The notes beneath the pieces are model-generated. The model had not been told where the DNA came from. It worked only from the letters and a program-made list of their open reading frames with translations, and made no database searches. A stretch of 64,000 nucleotides of DNA from Rhabdophis nuchalis. Lineage: Eukaryota > Chordata > Lepidosauria > Squamata > Natricidae. Position 1 is the stretch's first letter; each line of letters opens with the position of its first letter. Positions 25,001-34,480 of this stretch are shown in pieces. Location: the NCBI GenBank assembly GCA_039707465.1, contig CM077647.1, forward strand, positions 114,202,110 to 114,266,109, in the 5' to 3' direction. Made by a program: the position numbers and the translations under genes.

Positions 25001-28000
25001 AGCAATGCTAAACTACATAAAGGTATGGCTTTTTTCAACTCTAACATTCATCTGAATGTAGCTAATAGGGGGGTACTGCATCCCCCTAGCTATGCTAACA
25101 GATAATGCAAATTGGTCCTATGGTTAAGTGCAGGTGGAGAAAGGTTCCTCATCTCGGGCACTGACAGTATTAATTTCAATACTCAGAAAAATTAAACTTC
25201 CAATGAGTGTATGCCCCTGAAGGAGGAGGGATCATAATTACGGGGGAGATTCACAGTCAGTTACTGGATCCTGTCTGATGATATTTTCAAAGAAAGGAAA
25301 GATTGTAAGATTGTCCATCTGCACTCTGGACAGCGGTTTCTCATGAGTACACTACAAAAATTAAGTTTTAAGGTCATTTTATACCAGCAGCTAGGAATCA
25401 AGGAATTCCATCTAAGCTCATAGTTGTAATATAATATATATGGATAGATACCTCTAGTATTTCAGTCTCCTAGAACACCCTCCTTCTACAGATTTTGAAA
25501 AAAAGAAACTTTAACAGTAAGTACAATTGAATAAAAACTTGATACTTTCAAAAGTCAAAAGAAAAACTTAACAAGCACAATGGAATTTTTCACTTCACAA
25601 TTGTTAATTGATGTTACTTTTCGTGCATAACTAACCTTCTCCCCATCTTTCACCTCCACTCTATATCTTCCCAATTTAAATCCTATATCACTTTAGTTAC
25701 TGCGTGCCTATGATAATGAGCTGTGGTTATATCAGTTTATGCCTTTTAGTAATGTTTATTGTTCTGAAGTGTTACTCCTAATTTCTAGCTACTGTAAGAC
25801 TGTCAATAATATAAAAACATAATTACAGGTAGTCCTTGAAATAGGATTGTAATGGAGTCTGCCCATTAAAATCTCAGGTGGTGACAGCTGTTAAATGAGG
25901 CAATCTCATTTAATGACCCCCACCCCAAATTCTTAATGGGTCATTAAGCAGAGCATGGAGTGCCTCGTGGGCCTTTGGAAGCTTAGCACAAGCCCAGCGC
26001 CACCTGCTTGAGGCCTCCCAAGACTTTCCCCCTCCCCAAGACACCCCATGTGTCACATCCTGCCCAGAGGTGGGTTGCTGTCAGTTCGGCCTGGATTGGC
26101 TGAACGGGTAGTAGTGGTGGTGGGAGGCTCCCCCACCCATCCGGACACTTCTGTGCATGCAAAGAAGTGTCGTGTGAGCAGGCAAGTGTGCCCAAACTGG
26201 TAGTAAAGAAGTTGGCAACCCACCTCTGATCCTGTCCCTTGAGTGTCTGAAGGCCTTTCCCTCCCCACCAAGTCCCTGCAGGCCTTGGGCTGATTTCCAC
26301 CAGACTCCAATCCTTCCTCCTCACTTGCGTTTTGAAAATCTCTGTACCCCATATTGAGGAAGGAGGACAAGCCGCACCTCTTTGGGCTATGTGGCTGCCT
26401 CCTGGAAGTGGGCACCATTTTTAGGGTGCCAACTAGCCTGCAGCTTTCTGCCGCTTTTGAAGATTTCTGCACTACTCTGCAGATCATGTTAGGGTAGCCT
26501 TCCAGAAGCGGCTGCCATTTTGGCCTGCTTACAGAAAGCTTCTGCAACACTGTATGGTATGGTATTAAAACTAGCAAAACAGAGCAGTTTTCCTGGGCCA
26601 CATAAGAGCCTCACCAAAGCAACCACCATTTTGATCCACTAATGTAGGTGAGCCAAAATGGCAGCCACTTCCACGCCATTTTGTTTCCTTAACAGAATAG
26701 CAGGTGCACTGAATATGATGGTCACTTCAGGAGGCAACCATAACTCAGGGATGCGTGGTATAACCTCCCCCCCCCCACATGAAATCTAGAGATTTTCAAA
26801 TGGTAGGTGTGTCATTGTGATGGGTGTGTGGGGAGTAGACCAAAGCTTTCAGGGTTGGGAGGGCAGGATGGAAGGGAGACAGAGGTGGGTTGCTCCCAGT
26901 TCTGCCTGGTTTGGCTGAACCAGTAGTGATAATCTGGCCTAGGTCACAGAACTGGTAGCCACCTGGGTTGGCCATGCCTCCAAATCCTTTCTTTGGTCTC
27001 CATTGGCATTGCTGGCATCTTGTTTATTAGCCCAGGCAGGAAACCCTATACCATTTCAGACAAATGGCTATCCAACATCTTCTTAAAGACTTCCAGGGTT
27101 GGGGCATTCACAACTTCTGGAGGCAACATGTTCTACTGATTAATTGTTCTAACTGTCAGGAAATTCCTCCTCAGTTCTAAGTTGCTTCTCTCCTTGATTA
27201 GTTTCCACCCATTGCTTCTTGTTCTGCCCTCAGGTGCCTTGGAGCACAGTTTGACTCCCTCTTCTTTGTGGCAACCCCTGAGATATTGGAAGATTGCTAT
27301 CATGTCTCCCCTAGTCCTTCTTTTAATTAAACTAGACATACCCAGTTCCTGCAACCGTTCTTCATATATTTTAGCATCCAATTCCCTAATCATCTTTGTT
27401 GCTTTTCTCTGCACTCTTTCTAGAGTCTCCACATCTTTTCTACATCGTGGTGACCAAAACTGAATGCGGTATTTCAAGTGTGGCCTTACCAAGGCATTAG
27501 AAAGTGGTATTAACACTTCACTTGATCTTGATTCTATCCCTCTGTTTATGCAGCCTAGAACTGTGTTGACTTTTTTGGCAGTTGCTGTGCACTGCTGGCT
27601 CATATTTAAATGGTTGTCCACTAGGATTCCAAGATCTGTATGTAGTGGAACTTTTTGACTTCCTTTTTAAAATAAAAAACTCCTATGTATTTTATGGACA
27701 TAGCAGTTATATATAAAACAAGTTTTCTGTTCTCAATTTTCAATTCAAAATTGAGATTTCTGAACAGCTCTGAATTTGCTGATATAATATTTTAGTGTAG
27801 CATATGGAATTGTGCAAATGAAATTTCATGTCAATGATGACACTATTGCAAAACTATGCATGAAAATTCGAGAAATTACTCCTTTTTCACCCCCTTTCTA
27901 TGATAGTGTTCTAGATTTGCATTTTCTTTTTACTATGAAAGAATGCAGAAAACTTTATAGAATAAAGTGTTATACAATTAAAGTGCTTTTTGTTTTTGTA

Positions 28001-28657
28001 AACAGATATTGAGAACATAAAAGTGATCAAAAGTTCTTTTAAAAATCAGTTTGCTTTTCAGATTTCAGCAATATAATGAAACAAGAACTCCCAAAATACA
28101 AGCTGGATTCAGAAGGGGAAGAGGAACCAGAACTATGCCCTGCTAAGAGAGGTGTTTTCAGCTGGGGAGAAAGAGCAGCAGTCGAATCACTGGAGATTCC
28201 AGCAGTTCTAGAATTAATGATACATTTTGATTTTGGCAGATCCAGCAAATTCACAGGATCCGTCACTTATATCCACGGTCAAAAACTCAAACTCGGTAGT
28301 TCCACTGCTTAGTCCTAGAATGAGACGTTTAACAAAGTTGTATCTTTATATCCAGAGGAAGCTCTTTCCCCAGTTCCCATCCCTCCCAAGAATATTCTAA
28401 AACCCATTGTTCTTTTATCTCAGATATTTTGCAATTGCACCAAAATGAACCATGAAGCATTGGTCAACTCCAGTGTAGCTTTTCCAAGAGATAGAAGTAT
28501 ATATACCATGTGTTATGGAATAAGCAGAAAGTTAAATACGACTGACTAGAGACTCAATAAAAAGCAATGATAAAATAGATTTTTCAAGTTCTTGATAGTA
28601 CTTACCTGTTTTAGTCAAATCAAAGATGATAAATAAGAGTAAGATGGTCTTCCACAT
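5488..28657 (-). CDS. MUC17-like: Transmembrane mucin, MUC3/MUC12/MUC17-like (10 exons, 3056 aa)
   Basis: Coding joins, in gene order: 28657-28606, 24340-16142, 15090-14977, 13142-13024, 12526-12468, 11948-11791, 8922-8760, 7208-7047, 5856-5750, 5525-5488. Every intron is GT-AG, every phase agrees, and the total of 9171 nt is divisible by three. Residue map: signal peptide 1-17; PTS domain 18-2750; EGF-like 1 at about 2753-2776; SEA about 2790-2900 with a GSIIV autocleavage motif (G2850/S2851); EGF-like 2 about 2926-2969; membrane helix about 2976-2999; tail 3000-3056. This order is that of human MUC3, MUC12 and MUC17, membrane mucins of the gut epithelial glycocalyx that are cleaved in the SEA domain into two associated subunits. 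Orthology to one particular human paralogue cannot be set from this window. Least certain are the last exon and the possibility of a missed symmetric exon in the 4.3-kb first intron. Confidence 0.9.
5750..5856 (-). CDS. MUC17-like: Mucin exon 9: cytoplasmic tail
   Basis: The 107-nt exon runs from phase 2 to phase 1. The acceptor GATTGCAG is good; the donor GTAATA is weak at position +5. The product begins SWSVEADTWYGEDADEEWTP, an acidic stretch with three Trp residues, reminiscent of the W-x-E-E-D tails of MUC12/MUC17. If the weak donor is not used, translation continues 20-odd residues to a TAG at 5690-5688. Confidence 0.7.
5857..7046. other. Mucin intron 8
   Basis: 1190 bp. Polypyrimidine stretches are present, but no transposon or other feature is recognised. 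Confidence 0.5.
7047..7208 (-). CDS. MUC17-like: Mucin exon 8: end of EGF-like 2, transmembrane helix, stop-transfer
   Basis: The 162-nt exon is phase 2 at both ends, with acceptor CCATAG and donor GTAAGA. It supplies the last two EGF cysteines (2956 and 2969). A 24-residue hydrophobic helix follows (about 2976-2999; Ala/Leu/Gly/Val-rich, starting AALGLGLALAVLFVV). The basic stop-transfer RAKRKK comes next, so the N-terminus is extracellular and the tail cytoplasmic. Confidence 0.9.
7209..8759. other. Mucin intron 7
   Basis: 1551 bp with no recognisable repeat or exon. Confidence 0.5.
8760..8922 (-). CDS. MUC17-like: Mucin exon 7: EGF-like domain 2, first part
   Basis: The 163-nt exon runs from phase 1 to phase 2, with acceptor CCCCAG and donor GTAAGT. 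The product carries CFKDTPDSMNCFNGVC and ends KGPHC, with cysteines at 2903, 2926, 2930, 2940, 2945 and 2954. In MUC3/12/17 this juxtamembrane EGF-like domain follows SEA directly, as here. Confidence 0.86.
9158..9390. repeat. (GA)n / (GACA)n microsatellite in mucin intron 6
   Basis: About 230 bp of AGAGAG with interspersed GACAGA. The long open frames over it on both strands are compositional only. Confidence 0.95.
9986..10112. repeat. (GGCT)n followed by (GAGT)n microsatellite
   Basis: About 66 bp of GGCT units passes directly into about 60 bp of GAGT units within intron 6. The surrounding 9400-9985 and 10113-10660 are AT-rich with nothing else recognised. Confidence 0.95.
10680..11470 (+). 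mobile_element. Degenerate Penelope-like element fragment (GIY-YIG end)
   Basis: Joined reading frames on the plus strand give TNVTYWIPCMDCPYVGQEG at about 11041-11100. This is a Penelope-type linker followed by the start of a GIY-YIG endonuclease (expected VYxxxC..C..YVGQTGRKL). The downstream frame at 11246-11461 reads IEVWESGPC...QHINIIQRIAQSAYSSK, which fits the end of the same domain. Stops and frameshifts make it inactive. It lies in mucin intron 6, antisense to the gene. Confidence 0.55.
11791..11948 (-). CDS. MUC17-like: Mucin exon 6: SEA domain, cleavage motif and second half
   Basis: The 158-nt exon runs from phase 2 to phase 1, with acceptor TCTTAG and donor GTATGG. The product starts (R)SGSIIVEHKVIIEV. 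GSIIV corresponds to the G-S-x-x-x autoproteolysis motif of SEA domains, with the cut expected between Gly2850 and Ser2851. A long amphipathic helix with three N-x-S/T sites (NIT, NNT and another) follows, then a linker with one Cys. Confidence 0.87.
12468..12526 (-). CDS. MUC17-like: Mucin exon 5: SEA domain, middle part
   Basis: The 59-nt exon runs from phase 0 to phase 2, with acceptor TTGTAG and donor GTGGGT. It encodes MKTVYKDVPGYSDVEILRM, matching the helix and strand that precede the SEA cleavage loop. At 19 codons it is detectable only through its place between the other SEA exons and its fitting phases. Confidence 0.8.
12795..12990. mobile_element. hAT-like MITE in mucin intron 4
   Basis: It opens CAGGGGTGGGATTCAC and closes GCTAAATACCACCTCTG, ends shared with other hAT MITEs here. 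No matching 8-bp flank was found, so the limits are approximate. Confidence 0.5.
13024..13142 (-). CDS. MUC17-like: Mucin exon 4: SEA domain, first part
   Basis: The 119-nt exon runs from phase 1 to phase 0, with acceptor TTTTAG and donor GTAAGA. The product begins SVTVTVEAQVRVTNKEFNKS, the first beta strand and helix of a SEA domain. It holds NKS and SSSNYY-type surface segments like those in MUC17. Confidence 0.85.
13671..13842. mobile_element. hAT-like MITE inside CR1
   Basis: It starts CAGGGGTCCCTAATCCCC and ends near GGTTGGGGGCCAGCGCT, the usual ends of an amniote hAT MITE. The target duplication is not clear. Confidence 0.55.
14382..14508. mobile_element. Palindromic hAT MITE with 8-bp target duplication
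   Basis: Arms of about 57 bp, nearly perfect, start CAGGGGTGGGCAAACTTTGC. The flanks are TTCTAGAT at 14374-14381 and 14509-14516. The whole 127-bp element could fold into one hairpin. Confidence 0.9.
14977..15090 (-). CDS. MUC17-like: Mucin exon 3: EGF-like domain 1
   Basis: The 114-nt exon is phase 1 at both ends, with acceptor TTCCAG and donor GTAAGT. It encodes a CYNGGTYDGTRCIC core followed by YGPKC, matching the C-x-N-G-G-T...C-x-C...G-x-x-C pattern of the EGF-like domain just before SEA in MUC3/12/17. Four cysteines are present (residues 2753, 2764, 2766 and 2776). The human relatives, as I remember them, also carry this short form. Confidence 0.88.
15091..16141. other. Mucin intron 2
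   Basis: 1051 bp between the PTS exon and the EGF exon. No repeat is recognised. Confidence 0.5.
16142..24340 (-). CDS. MUC17-like: Mucin exon 2: giant PTS (O-glycosylation) exon
   Basis: This 8199-nt exon, phase 1 at both ends, is open throughout. The acceptor is a T-rich tract ending in ACAG just above 24340, and the donor is GTGAGT at 16141-16136. It encodes about 2733 residues, almost all Thr, Ser, Pro, Lys and Ala, with no cysteine, which is the classic mucin domain and acceptor for dense O-glycans. The membrane-distal third (24340 to about 21540) is an irregular Ser/Thr/Pro sequence with block duplications. Next come roughly 14 diverged 42-bp units (21540 to about 20941), then about 110 highly regular ones. 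The open frame extends past both splice sites by chance, starting at a TTG, so its raw ends should not be used as exon ends. Confidence 0.92.
16180..20940 (-). repeat. 42-bp coding minisatellite of the mucin, about 110 regular units
   Basis: Each unit encodes 14 residues of two main types, TTKTTTAKSTTSPP and TTKTTTAKTTTSSP. They differ chiefly at the Ser/Thr and Pro/Ser positions. Nine or ten of 14 residues are O-glycan acceptors and two are Lys. Rarer variants (K-A-T-T-V-K, R-P-P, S-K-P-P) act as markers of higher-order structure: the marker unit near 18121 recurs at 20011, exactly 1890 bp (45 units) away. Because 42 is a multiple of three and the unit lacks stops, another minus frame and a plus frame are also open across it. 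Confidence 0.95.
16270..20050 (-). repeat. Higher-order tandem repeat, two 1890-bp copies
   Basis: Copy one is about 16270-18160 and copy two about 18160-20050. Rare variants line up at a constant offset: the AGTCTTGG variant at 16431 and 18321, the GGTCTGG variant at 16741 and 18631, and again at 17371 and 19261. In the lines I compared base by base only a few mismatches appear, near the copy starts. Inside each copy the GGTCTGG marker recurs after 630 bp (15 units). The pattern shows recent duplication of whole arrays, not only unit by unit. Confidence 0.88.
20941..21540 (-). repeat. Diverged 42-bp units at the edge of the array
   Basis: About 14 units keep the 42-bp spacing but differ from each other, with motifs such as KSTSSPSTTKT in place of the homogenised core. 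Edge decay with core homogenisation is usual for minisatellites evolving by unequal exchange. The units stay in frame with the rest of the PTS exon. Confidence 0.85.
21541..24340 (-). repeat. Irregular PTS region with dispersed block duplications
   Basis: The membrane-distal part of the mucin domain is Ser/Thr-rich without a short period, but it contains long internal copies. About 22246-22625 recurs at 23821-24200 (offset 1575). About 21907-22240 recurs at 22993-23326 (offset 1086). A block around 23445-23560 recurs at about 24205-24320. The offsets are multiples of three, so the reading frame is kept. Confidence 0.8.
24341..26064. other. Mucin intron 1, 3' part
   Basis: AT-rich sequence with a T-rich acceptor tract at its lower end. 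No repeat family and no extra exon could be supported. Confidence 0.4.
26065..26228. mobile_element. hAT MITE in mucin intron 1
   Basis: Ends CAGAGGTGGGTTGC and GCAACCCACCTCTG. The flanks ATCCTGCC (26057-26064) and ATCCTGTC (26229-26236) match at seven of eight positions. Confidence 0.85.
26881..26985. mobile_element. Partial copy of the same hAT MITE family
   Basis: AGAGGTGGGTTGCTCCCAG and the following AACCAGTAGTGA segment match the element at 26065. The right end is not clear. Confidence 0.5.
27020..27665 (-). mobile_element. CR1 LINE 3' part with reverse-transcriptase C-terminal region
   Basis: A minus-strand frame at 27621-27133 reads ...ALVRPHLKYRIQFWSPRCRK and later TRGDMIAIFQYLRGC, the conserved end of CR1 ORF2. 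It continues into the family 3' end. It is 5'-truncated, as is usual, and lies in the same orientation as the mucin. Confidence 0.9.
28078..28235 (+). mobile_element. Possible RTE/BovB fragment
   Basis: AAATACAAGCTGGATTCAGA followed by AGGGGAAGAGGAACCAGA resembles the BovB reverse-transcriptase segment for a Q-A-G-F-R-x-G-R-G-T-R motif. The similarity fades after about 60 bases. The small plus-strand open frame here is therefore not called a gene. Confidence 0.35.
28606..28657 (-). CDS. MUC17-like: Mucin exon 1: start codon and signal peptide
   Basis: The minus strand reads ATG at 28657 and encodes MWKTILLLFIIFDLTKT, a short basic start followed by a Leu/Ile/Phe core, as in a secretory signal peptide. 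The exon ends ACAG before GTAAGT (phase 1). That phase fits the acceptor of the giant exon at 24340, forming a Gly codon across the junction. The exon is too short to stand out as an ORF and was found by searching upstream of the giant exon for a signal peptide with a matching donor. Confidence 0.8.
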
Positions 28658-29517
28658 CAGTCAATCTCTGAAGTTTATGGGGGTACCCAAGCCAATAATC
28701 TTAGAATAGTACTCAACCGCTCGGCTGACTCTGCATTAGGAAGAAAGAAACAGAAAGCCTTTGGACTCTTGGAAGGAAGAGATACGAGCAGGAAAGAACA
28801 ATTATGCCACAGTGTTACAGGGTATCTAACTCTCAAATAAGAAAAGCAATAAAACTAGACTAGGAGACGACATTCTACTTTGGCCTGTTGGATGCCCTTT
28901 GGCATGTATTGGGATTGCAATATTTGCATATTTTTATTTCCTCAATCTCGAATGATTAAGATAGAACTATTGACATCATCATATTCCTGAAATTTAACAG
29001 GTGATTAAATACATATTTATTTATTTAAAACATTTATATGGGCAACTATATAATCTTTCAACCAAATCTGGGCAACTCCCAATCAAAAATGAAAAAAATA
29101 TAACATCATTTAAAGCAATAAAGGCTGACCTATTAAAACATTATATAGAACAAAAATCCAGTGCCAATCTTTTCCAATATGTGATTATCTAATTTTCTCC
29201 TAATGTTTGGGGGGAACTTAAAGGCCTTTAAAGCCTTACAGAAGACTAAAAAGGGGCAGAGTGTTCCATAGGGTAGGACTGCCATGGAAGAGGCACACTT
29301 TTTAATTTCTGTTGGATGACAATATTTAGGTCATCTGATGGGAGATTGTCTACTAGGATGGGAGCTTGACTACTAGGACAAGCTTCCTAACCCTAAGCTT
29401 GTCCATCCTATCTGACCTGGTAGCACAGATGTCCTTGGGGAAAAGTGATCATGCAGATAGCTTGGTCCTATGCTATATAGAGATTTAAAGGAGCAGTAAC
29501 GTGAGAAACTAACATAA
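28658..29517. other. Sequence upstream of the mucin start codon
   Basis: This is where the 5' UTR and promoter should lie. I see no convincing TATA box in the first 200 bases and no recognisable repeat. The stretch is AT-rich. A non-coding first exon further upstream cannot be excluded. Confidence 0.3.
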
Positions 29518-29680
29518 TAACAGTGTTGGAAGCGACCTTTGAGATCTTCTACTCCAACCTCCTGGCCAAGCAGGAGATCTTATACCATTCTGAACAAATG
29601 ACTGTTCAATCTCTTGTTAAAAATCCCAGTGATGGTGCACCCACAATTTCCAAAGGCAGCCAATTCAACTGACTAGATTT
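29518..29680 (-). mobile_element. CR1 3' end, short
   Basis: GTTGGAAGCGACCTTTGAGA and the following CCAAGCAGGAGATCTTATAC are the CR1 3' signature. Confidence 0.75.
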
Positions 29681-29775
29681 AGAACTTAGATTTAGAATAA
29701 CTTTATTACTACTTTGAATCTACACTAAAACATTAAAATGAAATTTGACATTTACATTAAAATGACAATGACATT

Positions 29776-30240
29776 TTATAGGAAGAGGTGAAGGCTCTGG
29801 TGGACTGGTGCAATAAAAGTCACTTGGTCCTAAATATTAATAAAACAAAGGTGATCATTGTTGATTTTAGAAAGGGCTAGCATTGTTATACTGTCTGTTT
29901 TTGTTGTCTCTCTTTGGAAGGAGTTTTCAAAGTATTTCTAGCAGGACTACCAGATTCTGTAATAGCTTTATTGCTTGTGCCATCCATCTGATAAATTCAC
30001 AATGTACATATTTACATCCGAACTAGAATATGTTGTTTCTCTGTGTCATATAATATATGTGAGTATATGCATAATTTTATATTTATTTATTTAGTGTTAA
30101 TGTAGCATATATTATGTGTATATTAAGGTAATGTATATAGTGTTGACTCTTTTATTTTTATTTAATTTTAATTCTTTTTATATTCATTTGAATGCACACC
30201 AATTAGTGCACATTCAAAGTAGCAATAAAAGTTATCCTAA
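29776..30240 (+). mobile_element. LINE fragment (Rex1-like or related)
   Basis: The plus strand encodes VEALVDWCNKSHLVLNINKT followed by KVIIVDFRKG, the segment downstream of the catalytic YADD in several fish and reptile LINEs. An AT-rich tail follows. The family name is tentative. Confidence 0.5.
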
Positions 30241-30269
30241 GTCGAAAACTAATAGTTGTCACTGACAAG

Positions 30270-31660
30270 AAATTTCTCTTAATTCTCACTTGTAAATCTC
30301 TCTTTGATAAATTCATATCCTTTATTTCTTCTCTTGACCTTGCATGCTTTGGAGAATAAGTTATCCTCCGCTTCTCTGTAACAGCCCCTCAAATATTGGA
30401 AGACTGCTATCATGTCACCTCTAGTCCTTCTCTTCATTAGACTGGACAGATTTAGTTCCTGCAACTGTTCATCATACGTTTTAGCTTCTAGCCCTCTAAT
30501 CATAGGTGGTATTCAGCCAGTTTCGATTGGTTCTGGCAAGTAGTTTGAGAAGTTCAGAAAACCGACAAATACCACCTCTGGTTGCCCCTGCCCTTGATCT
30601 ATTCGCTGCCTCCTGAGTCCCAGCTGATCAGCTGGGTCTTCTTTTGTTGCCCTGCACAGGAAAACAGAGCTGGAAAGCAGGTTAGTGCAGTGGGGAGGTA
30701 ATTTTGCAGTATCCTTCCCCTGGAGTAGGGTGGGAATGGAGATTTTGCAATATTTGATGAGTTCCCCTTCTATTCCTTCATCTAAATCATTTATGAAGGT
30801 GTTAAAGAATACTGGGGCCCAAGACAGAACCTTGGAGTACCCCACTGCAGGCTTCTTCCCTTTCCATTGATTACTACACATTGAGTGGTGTTGATATGAA
30901 TCTACCTGATGGTGATGCTATTTATCCCATATTTTTCCATCTTATCAAAGATTAAGCTGTGATCTATTTTTTCAAAAGTCTTATTGAAATCCAAGTGTAC
31001 TATGTTTACAGTGTTTTGTTGATCCCCTAATTTAGTCATTTTGTCAAACAATGAAATAAATTTAACTGGCATGATCTGTTTTGACAAACCATGTTAGCTT
31101 CTAGTAATAGGTTTGCTTGCTTCTAGGCGTTCACAGATCCATTATTTCATTATCCTTTCTACGATCTTCCCAAGTGTTGATGTCAAACTGATTAATCTGT
31201 AATTTCCTAGATATATTTCCCCCCTTTTTAAATATGGGAACAATATCACATCTTTTTCAGTCCTTGGTAGTCCCTCGGGGCTCCAATATCTTTAAAAAAT
31301 ATGATTCAGTGCTTCTAAGATCAGTCTGCTATCATCCATCTGTTCCTGGTAATTTGAACTTGTCTAAACTGGATAGATGTTGTCTTACATTTTCTTGCCT
31401 ATTTTGCCTTGCATTCCTAGGCTGCCTAGTAAGATACTGTTTTAGGTTGGACTATTTTTTATCTTTCATGAAAGGACAGATGCAAAAATGAATTAAGTAG
31501 TTCTGCTTTTTCCCTGCTGCCTGAAACTTCTTGTCCTTTTTATCTTTCAGTTTATGCAACCATGTCGATTTCTTATTTTTCTTTTTCAGTTTTATTGTGC
31601 TAGAGTGGGTCTTTACAATCTCATTTTTAGGCTTTTCCAAGATTCTTGAATTGAGTTGTT
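30270..31660 (-). mobile_element. CR1 LINE fragment with reverse-transcriptase pieces
   Basis: Minus-strand frames give IVHLDFNKTFEKIDHSLI (31030s), KVLSWAPVFFNTFINDLDEG (30800s) and MKRRTRGDMIAVFQYLRGC (30400s), in the order of CR1 ORF2 and with stops and deletions between. Sequence at 30505-30755 does not belong to CR1 and looks like a MITE insertion. Confidence 0.8.
30505..30755. mobile_element. MITE-like insertion inside CR1
   Basis: AGGTGGTATTCAGCC and AAATACCACCTCTG ends bound a first part. The CR1 frame resumes only near 30755. The borders are approximate. Confidence 0.4.
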
Positions 31661-31989
31661 TTTAAGATTTTATCCAGGGAATCTTGCCCAAAGTGTATAT
31701 TTGTTGAAATCAGCTCTCTTATGTTCCAATAACTAATTTGATTTTGTTCTATTATTTGTATCTGCAATTCTAATATGACATGGTCATTCTCTCCCAAAGT
31801 TCCCAGAACTTTGACCCTTTATATCATTTCAACTCTGTTAGCAAGAATTAGTTTGAATTAGTTAACAGCTACCTAAAAATTAGCTAAGAAACCAACTTGG
31901 GATCCTTGCACAGCCATAAGCAACATAAGCTTGATCTCCTCCACAAGGCCTAACTGGTCATTCCCAGAGGAAGGCCACTAGTCTGGTAA

Positions 31990-33100
31990 AATTCTTGTAA
32001 CATAGGTGGCAAACAATCAAGTTACTGGCTTTTGTTATTCATGAGTGGCTCTGGTTGCTTATACCTGACAGATGACCAGGACTTTAATTGCACCCAGGAA
32101 GAAATCGGAAGCCAGTGCAGCTCCTACGTCAGAGGAGTTACCATGGACAAATATGGGGGGGGGGGCTTTATTTACACACTGCTACATTCTGAACTGTGGA
32201 CTTCAAAGGCAGCCCCATCTAGAGTTCATTGCAATAACCCAGACAGGAGATGACCAAGGCATGGGTGAATGTAAGCAAGGCAATTTGGTCTCAGAAAGGA
32301 CACAATTGGCACACCAGACAAACCTGTACAAAAGCCTCTTTAGCCATAGTGTTTACCTCCTCCTCAAGTAGGCCTTGTGAGTCCAGAAAGATCCCTAAGT
32401 TTCATATCAGTTCAGCCCAAAGAAATACCACCCCAACCAGATACAAAAATGAATAATCCTATAGCAACTCCAACTCCAGGGTTGAGTTGAAGCTGGTTCC
32501 TCCCCAGTCAGACCCTAATAGTCTATAGGCTCTTGGCCAGCTCCGTCACTATAATATTTATCCAGATAGGAGTGGGGATGTATAATTGAATATAATCAGA
32601 ATACTGATGATACTGAACCCCATACCAATGGATGGGCCTCCATAGTGATTTCAAATAGATGTTAAAAAGTAGTGACAAAAGGCTTGAGCTCTGATGCACC
32701 CCACATTGCAGAGGCATAGAACAAAACCTCCCCTCTCCTACCAATACTGACTGGAACCATTCATGGAGGTTGAGAACTACCATAGTACAGTGCCTCCTAC
32801 TCCCAACCCTTGAAGTCGGTCTAGAAGGATACCATGGTCAATGATATAGAAAGCTACTGAAAGATCCAAGAGGGCCAGAAGGATTGCACTACATCTATCC
32901 TGAGCCCTCCAAAAGTCATCAACAGATGCAACCAATGCCATTTCAGTGCTGTGTCCCAGCCTGAACTCAAACTGAAAAGGGTTCAGATAATCCCCTTCCT
33001 CCAGGACCCTTTGTAGCTGTATGGCAACCACCCTCTCTACAATCTTCCTAAGATGAAAGTAACCCTTTTGGGGCTGAGTGGGATTCTCAGGCAAGGGTAT
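31990..33100 (-). mobile_element. Old L2/CR1-group LINE fragment
   Basis: Minus-strand frames read KIVERVVAIQLQRVLEEGDY and LALLDLSVAFYIIDHGILLD (33090-32777). They continue in another frame with VGEGRFCSMPLQCGVHQSS and YHQYSDYIQLY (32780-32523). These are reverse-transcriptase blocks with several frame breaks. The catalytic Y-A-D-D block reads Y-S-D-Y. Confidence 0.8.
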
Positions 33101-34100
33101 GTTGGACTATCCAAGACTATCCTTTGATAAGGGAGCATACCACCAGCTCCTTTAGGGCAAGTGGTACCACCTCCTCTGCAGGGAGGTATTAATCACTGCT
33201 TGAATTCAACCACATGCCATCTCCCAGGATGCCTGAACTCAGACAAAGCAGCATGGTTTAAAGTAAACAAGTTTATTGAGAAAGTATTACATTTTCTCTC
33301 TGGAATTTTTCTGTGGCCAGCGATGTATACCAGTTATACACATAAAGAGTCACTATGGCACAGTAACTAAGGCGTTGTCTAGAATAGGGACAAGAAGATC
33401 CATGCTCAGCTATGAATGTTTATTGGGTGACAATGCAGTGCAACATAAAGTCCCACTCAGCCCCAGTAGGGCTATAAAGTTCATGTATATAATTGCATCA
33501 TCAATCAAGATATTGAGTACAATCTGGAATAAAAGAATTCCCAATCATAGGCTGGTTATTGTTGCTTGGTTACTATATTTATATTTCAAAAACAAAGTGA
33601 GGAAATTCTTCAGAACAAACCTAGGATTTTGGCCTGATTCTTACTAGGCAAAAGAGCATCAAAGGAGGCCTCATGGTAATGTGACAGGACACGATTAATG
33701 TTGCTAGTTTCTGGGGTAGATCTGTTTAACTTGTGCACATTCCATCTTGTATTTTAAATTTTATAGTACGTGAATTGTTTTTTGTTGAATTGTGATGCTT
33801 CAGATGTGAACAAAGAAAGGAAAGCAGACATATAGACAGGATGCAGTCAGTTAAAAGTTAAAATTAGCAGATCCAGAGAAATCATTTGTTTCAGTCAAAA
33901 TTGGCTAGGACATTTTTGACTAAGCACATTCCATTTGAAATTATACCATTCTCCACTTTCTAATCAGAAAAAAACAACCTTCACATTATTTAATGTTCTT
34001 ATCTTTCTCTTCCTTTCCCCCCAGCATTTCTTTTTATGTTCATTTATCCCCATTATTGAATCACAATGCAGCTGTTGATTGAAGAAGAAGAAAAACTAAA
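33101..34100. other. Intergenic, nothing recognised
   Basis: AT-rich sequence with short open frames on both strands that resemble no family I know. Confidence 0.4.
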
Positions 34101-34105
34101 CCAGT

Positions 34106-34480
34106 ATAACATTTCAGTGGCTAAGATGCTTAGCTTGTCAATCAGAAAGGTTGGCAGTTCGGCAGTTCGAATCCCTAGCGCCACGTAACAGAGTGAGCTC
34201 CCATTACTTGTCCCAGTTTCTGCCAACCTAGCGATTCGAAAGCATGTAAAAATGCAAGTAGAAAAATAGGGACTACATTTGCTAGTAGGAAGGTAACAGC
34301 ATTCTGTGTACTTAGTCATGTCGACCACATGACCATGGAGACATCTTCGGACAAAGCTGGCTCTTCGGCTTTGAAATGGAGATGAGCATCACCCCCTAGA
34401 GTTGGGAATGACTAGCACATATGTGCAAGGGCTTTTTCTGCCAGTTGGATGGCTTTTATTTTTACCTTTTTACTGATAGC
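34106..34480 (+). mobile_element. Sauria-type tRNA-derived SINE
   Basis: A tRNA-like head (AGTGGCTAAGATGCTTAG, then a B-box-like CAGTTCGAATCCCTAG) is followed by the conserved body. That body includes GTAACAGAGTGAGCTCCC, CATGACCATGGAGACATC and GGGAATGACTAGCACATATG. The 3' part of this family matches BovB, which supplies its mobility. Confidence 0.85.

Noticed and set aside
28076..28312. Small plus-strand frame of 78 codons with acidic start
   Set aside because: It overlaps a probable BovB fragment in the mucin first intron and has no support as a gene.
34150..34200. Possible tRNA gene from the B-box-like sequence
   Set aside because: The cloverleaf is incomplete and the sequence continues into a SINE body, so it is the tRNA-derived head of a SINE.
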